Shown here: positions 60,785 through 64,000 of the stretch, in pieces
How positions within the stretch are numbered: position 1 is the first letter of the stretch
Layout: every line of letters begins with the position of its first letter
Source of the DNA: Agapanthus africanus
Taxonomy: Eukaryota > Streptophyta > Magnoliopsida > Asparagales > Amaryllidaceae
Direction: 5' to 3'
Assembly: GCA_030015575.1 (NCBI GenBank)
Contig: CM057349.1
Coordinates: 262,937,077-263,001,076, forward strand
DNA: 64,000 nt
Position numbers and translations under genes: made by a program
The notes under the pieces: model-generated
Databases searched by the model: none
Told to the model about the DNA's origin: nothing
Seen by the model: only the letters and a program-made list of their open reading frames with translations

Positions 60785-61165
60785 AGAATTAAATTCTTAT
60801 TTAGGGTAAAACCCTAATTTTTGTTTTGGAGGAATTAAATTCCTATTGTGAAAGAATTAAATTCTTATTTAGGGTAAAACCCTAATTTTATCCCAAAGGA
60901 ATTGAATTCCTATAATTTTGTGAGAATTGAATTCTCAAAACTTAATTCCTCCTCTATGTTTTGGATCTGCATGGCAGGATCTCAACCCAATGAGAATTAA
61001 ATTCTCAATTCATGGGGAGATGTGCACTTTGCAGATCCTCCACCAGAGGAAGAACTAAGTTCTTTTCTTTATATAAGAGTTAAACTCTTTTGAGAATTAA
61101 ATTCTCTTTTTAAGCCTCTCTTTTCTTACCTAAGGTTTTTCTTTTGCAGAGAATTAAATTCTCCT
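60785..61165 (+). repeat. GAATTAAATTC-type palindrome array
   Basis: About ten short palindromes with varied stems: AAGAATTAAATTCTT, GGAATTAAATTCC, GGAATTGAATTCC, GAGAATTGAATTCTC, GAGAATTAAATTCTC, AGAACTAAGTTCT and AAGAGTTAAACTCTT. AGGGTAAAACCCT occurs twice among them. Similar two-sided stems (GGATTTTAAATCC, GGTGATTTTTAATCACC) continue to about 61500. Confidence 0.92.
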
Positions 61166-61562
61166 CTCTCTGTTTCTTCTCTCCCAAAAAAATAGATCCC
61201 CTCTCTTCTCTTCTTGGCTCTTCTTTATAGGAGAAGGAAAAGAATCAATTTGTTTAGCAAATATCTCATTGAAAGATTTGATTTGATTGTTGAGAGATTT
61301 GATTTATATTTATCATTAATCTGGGCTTTTAGATCATTCAGTGAATTTTATTCACCGTGGATTTTAAATCCAAAAGATATTCTATTTGTTATCTCGGTTA
61401 GATTTAGGGGGAATCTTTCCTTATTTAAGATTTTTCCATAAATTGGTGATTTTTAATCACCCTTGGATCTTTAATCCAACGGTTCCCCATGACCCTTTTC
61501 CATTTGGAAAGATTCAGAACTTTTAGAATTTAATTCTATTAAATTATAAGGCTTTTAAAGCC

Positions 61563-61903
61563 AGTCACGTGCTGGCACGTGACCTTTGGTCACGTGTGAG
61601 CACGTGACCCCCAATTGGGTTCCTTTCTCAGCCGCTTATTTATGTTTCAGTTTTAACCATCACGTGTCAACATGTGATCATTGGTCACGTGTAAGCTCGT
61701 GATACCTCGTCGAGGTATTTTCTGACTTTTAGAATTAAATTCCATTCATTATTTTAGAGGCTTTAAAAGCCCATCACGTGTCTGCACGTGACCCATAGTC
61801 ACGTGTGAGCACGTGATGCCCCATTGGGGTCTTTTCTGAGTTTTTATTATATCTTTTGACTCCTCCAGCGGGTTCTTAAAGGCCCATCACGTGTGGACAC
61901 GTA
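61563..61903 (+). repeat. Paired CACGTG inverted repeats, cluster 2 (seven pairs)
   Basis: Seven more pairs, near 61565, 61589, 61661, 61685, 61776, 61800 and 61887, again with N4 spacers. Four members are degenerate in the second half-site (CATGTG, CTCGTG, CACGTA and similar). They alternate with GGCTTTTAAAGCC and GGCTTTAAAAGCC palindromes. Confidence 0.93.
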
Positions 61904-63727
61904 ATTCCTCATAACTTTTGATCCCGAATGAATTACGAGGCCCATAATATATCAAATCGAAGGGTTTTTCGAGCCGCTTTCGATACCATCAGAATTTATC
62001 TGTTTCTCATTCGGGAGTTTGTCAAAAAACAGCCCGGAAGATACTGGTTCCCATTTCCTTAAGCGTATCGCTGTCATTTAATATCTTGGACTCTTCTGCG
62101 CAGAAATTTTTGGCGGGAACAAGTCCCGAGTCACATGGAGGCAATGAGTGATAGGAGGGGATTCGTCTCTCCCGTATAGGGGGTTGATGTTGCGCTGTGT
62201 TCGATTGGATATAACCGGAAATCCCTGGCCAGGGTTGCTGAGATTTACTGGTAAGTGTTACCTGTAGTTTCTCGAACTGTTATAGACCTCATATCGACAT
62301 GACTTATCAAGCTATTGGGGTCTGACGTTTACCACCCCTAGGCAAGATATGCGACATATCAGACGACGAGACCGGACTGTACGGTAAGTGTTACTGGTTA
62401 GATTCACAGGAGTGTGAGCGGGCTTGCTCGTCGATCTTCTGATCGCTCAATACCCGGGTGGCCGTTACGTTTAGCAGACCGCTTGCGGCTTGTGGGTGCT
62501 TGATATGATCATCACCTGCTGCCGGCGTATTGACGAGTCTTTAGAGTCCTACACAGAGGTTTCCTGGCTCAAGCGAAACGAAATAGGAGCGCATATGAGA
62601 TATGTACGGGACCGAGAATAATGCGTGTATGTGATACCGTATTCTATTCTCGCGATAAAAGTATCGATTGGTTGTATGCGATATAACCTAGTTATCGAAT
62701 CGAGGATTGATTCGATAAGCCGATACATTGGATATTAGTCGGTCATATGCGATATGACCGGATCGTTAAATCAAGTGTTGATTTAATGATTTAATGTATA
62801 ATTATATATTTGATATATTACTTTACATTAACTAGTATTTGTTCACTTTAAATGGATTTTCTCACTTGTTGTGCACATTGTATATGTGATATATTTTTGT
62901 GCACTTGATTGTATCATGTTTGATGATACATGTTAGTTTGGGTGTATGTTTGGTTTAAACCATGGTTGGTCAATAGTTAGGGTTTCACTTGATTTATTTG
63001 CTTATTTATTTATTTATTCATTCATTTTGGCAAAGGGAAAAATGGTGGCTTTCTTTGTTTGCTTGTTGAAGCTTCTTGAAGCTTTGAACAAGTCCACCAT
63101 CTTTGTCTCATGCTTAACCCTAACCATTCAACCTAACCATGATTTATTCTCTACACCTAACTATGGTTACCATTATGATAAGTATCATATTATTTCTTAT
63201 TTTAGAAATACTTATGATAATATATTTCTTCTTCTTCTTCTTCTTCAAGATGAAGAAGCTTGCTACCAACAATGGCAACTTGAGAAAAAGAGTGAGAAAT
63301 CCAATTCTAAAGTGAACCCACTTCCTATTTCTTCATCCTCTACCTCTTGCCAAGTAGTATAGGGTGTTTTCTTCACAAGTTTCATGACTTGGTGAAGTGG
63401 GAGCTTGATCTTGTGATGCCTCGACGTAGATCATCTTCGGCACCGAAGTCGACGACCTAGCCCGCCCATTTCTCCGATGAAGCCGATGCTAGAGTCCTGG
63501 ATTCGATTTGGACAGCGGAGGGACGTCATCACGGAGCCTAGGAGGTGGAGGACCGGATCTACAAAGGTTGTAGCTTCTTTCCTTTAAGTTAAGTTGTTAA
63601 CTAGTTATCGTTTTCGCCTAAACTCTAGTTAACGATCCGTATTAGGGTTTCTCGGCACTTGTAAAATTTGAAATTGGCATGGTTGATACCTTGTGAGACC
63701 TCATTAGTGTGCCTAGGATCCCTACAG

Positions 63728-63739
63728 TGGTATCAGAGC
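63728..63739 (+). other. L4 primer-binding site (tRNA-iMet)
   Basis: TGGTATCAGAGC is an exact match, one base after the CCCTACA end of the LTR. It defines the orientation and 3' border of the LTR. Confidence 0.88.
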
Positions 63740-64000
63740 CTAGCTAGAGCCTTAGGCGATGCGTAGACGGAGTTAGAAGTCCGATCGAACCGAAACCCTA
63801 ATTCAAACTTGCTCTCTGTACATTTTCTGAAATCGTGGATTTTTGAGAATTAAAAATATGTAGAAAACCCAGCAGGAGATTCTAAGAATTACTGAGAAGC
63901 CCGTACTCCTGAGTCCATCAAAGCGCGGCGGAACCGCGGCATTAGCATGCTAATGCGGCGGTTCCGCGGCCCTTTAGTCTCCTCTTGCTTTGAATTTTAC
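63740..64000 (+). other. L4 internal region, start, with GC-rich palindrome
   Basis: This untranslated leader-like sequence is cut by the window end. At 63928-63967 it has a 40-bp inverted repeat centred on GCATTAGCATGCTAATGC with one mismatched pair. No coding start is recognised. Confidence 0.75.

Larger units (their letters stand above)
57654..63726 (+). repeat. L4: 5' LTR of about 6.07 kb
   Basis: The stretch starts TGTTAGTTATATG at the break in the L0 integrase and ends CCCTACA, one base before an exact TGGTATCAGAGC primer site. That makes it the 5' LTR of another element, inserted in L0, with 5 bp GGCAG (57649-57653) as the likely target duplication. Its 3' LTR lies beyond the window, so this cannot be confirmed here. 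About 3.3 kb of it consists of short inverted repeats. No protein-like frame is convincing. The lineage is unknown to me. The length is extreme for any plant LTR. Confidence 0.72.

Noticed and set aside
59783..61903. CRISPR-like regularly spaced repeats
   Set aside because: The repeats are palindromic and variable in spacing, in a plant LTR, with no spacers of constant length and no cas genes.
62946..63362. 138-codon frame in the L4 LTR
   Set aside because: It has no recognisable domain, a low-complexity Leu and Ser run from TTC repeats, and lies inside an LTR.
63728..63739. tRNA fragments suggested by TGGTATCAGAGC at several places
   Set aside because: All lie next to LTR ends and are primer-binding sites; no tRNA cloverleaf is present.

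Overview
The window is nuclear DNA of a flowering plant, most likely a eudicot. It has AT-rich intergenic sequence, GT-AG introns, (TA)n microsatellites, foldback MITEs, a hAT element, one Ty1/copia element and several nested Ty3/gypsy elements primed by initiator-Met tRNA. I cannot name the species. There are no prokaryotic features. Only one host gene is recognisable, and it is broken.

Region 1 (1-18354). The minus strand carries the 3' part of a plant Mfd/TRCF-like (transcription-repair coupling factor) DNA helicase gene in seven exons between 16396 and 2058. Its reading frame is lost in the last exon and one splice acceptor is mutated. One intron is 9.6 kb long and holds a hAT-type element (2867-3638, exact 8-bp target duplication), a decayed copia element (4621-9377, 128-bp LTRs) and a cluster of foldback MITEs. 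Two further foldback elements lie at 15370-15721 and 17163-17507.

Region 2 (18355-57653) is a stack of nested LTR elements that can be unpicked from target-site duplications (TSDs). L0 is an old gypsy element on the + strand: its LTR is 18355-19585 plus 53106-55193 and its decayed pol is 55194-57653. L1 is a Tekay/Del-like chromovirus, 19586-53105 (TSD TCGGA), inserted in the LTR of L0. L2 is a minus-strand non-coding element with three LTRs, 28996-52830 (TSD GGACT), inserted in the 3' LTR of L1. L3 is an element with 3.2-kb LTRs and only 281 bp between them, 34916-41544 (TSD GGGTC), inserted in an internal region of L2. L1 has recognisable GAG, AP, RT, RNase H, INT and chromodomain-like regions but carries stops and frameshifts. 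L2 and L3 have no recognisable coding capacity and would depend on enzymes supplied in trans.

Region 3 (57654-64000) is the 5' LTR (6,073 bp) of a further element, L4, which interrupts the integrase of L0, followed by its primer-binding site and 261 bp of internal sequence. From about 58.66 to 61.92 kb this LTR is built almost wholly of short inverted repeats. Several families are amplified: AGTGTTAAACACT, paired CACGTG boxes one helical turn apart, and GAATTAAATTC-type stems. The flanking bases often change on both sides together. This tract is the most unusual thing in the window.

No tRNA, rRNA, CRISPR array or intact protein-coding gene was found.
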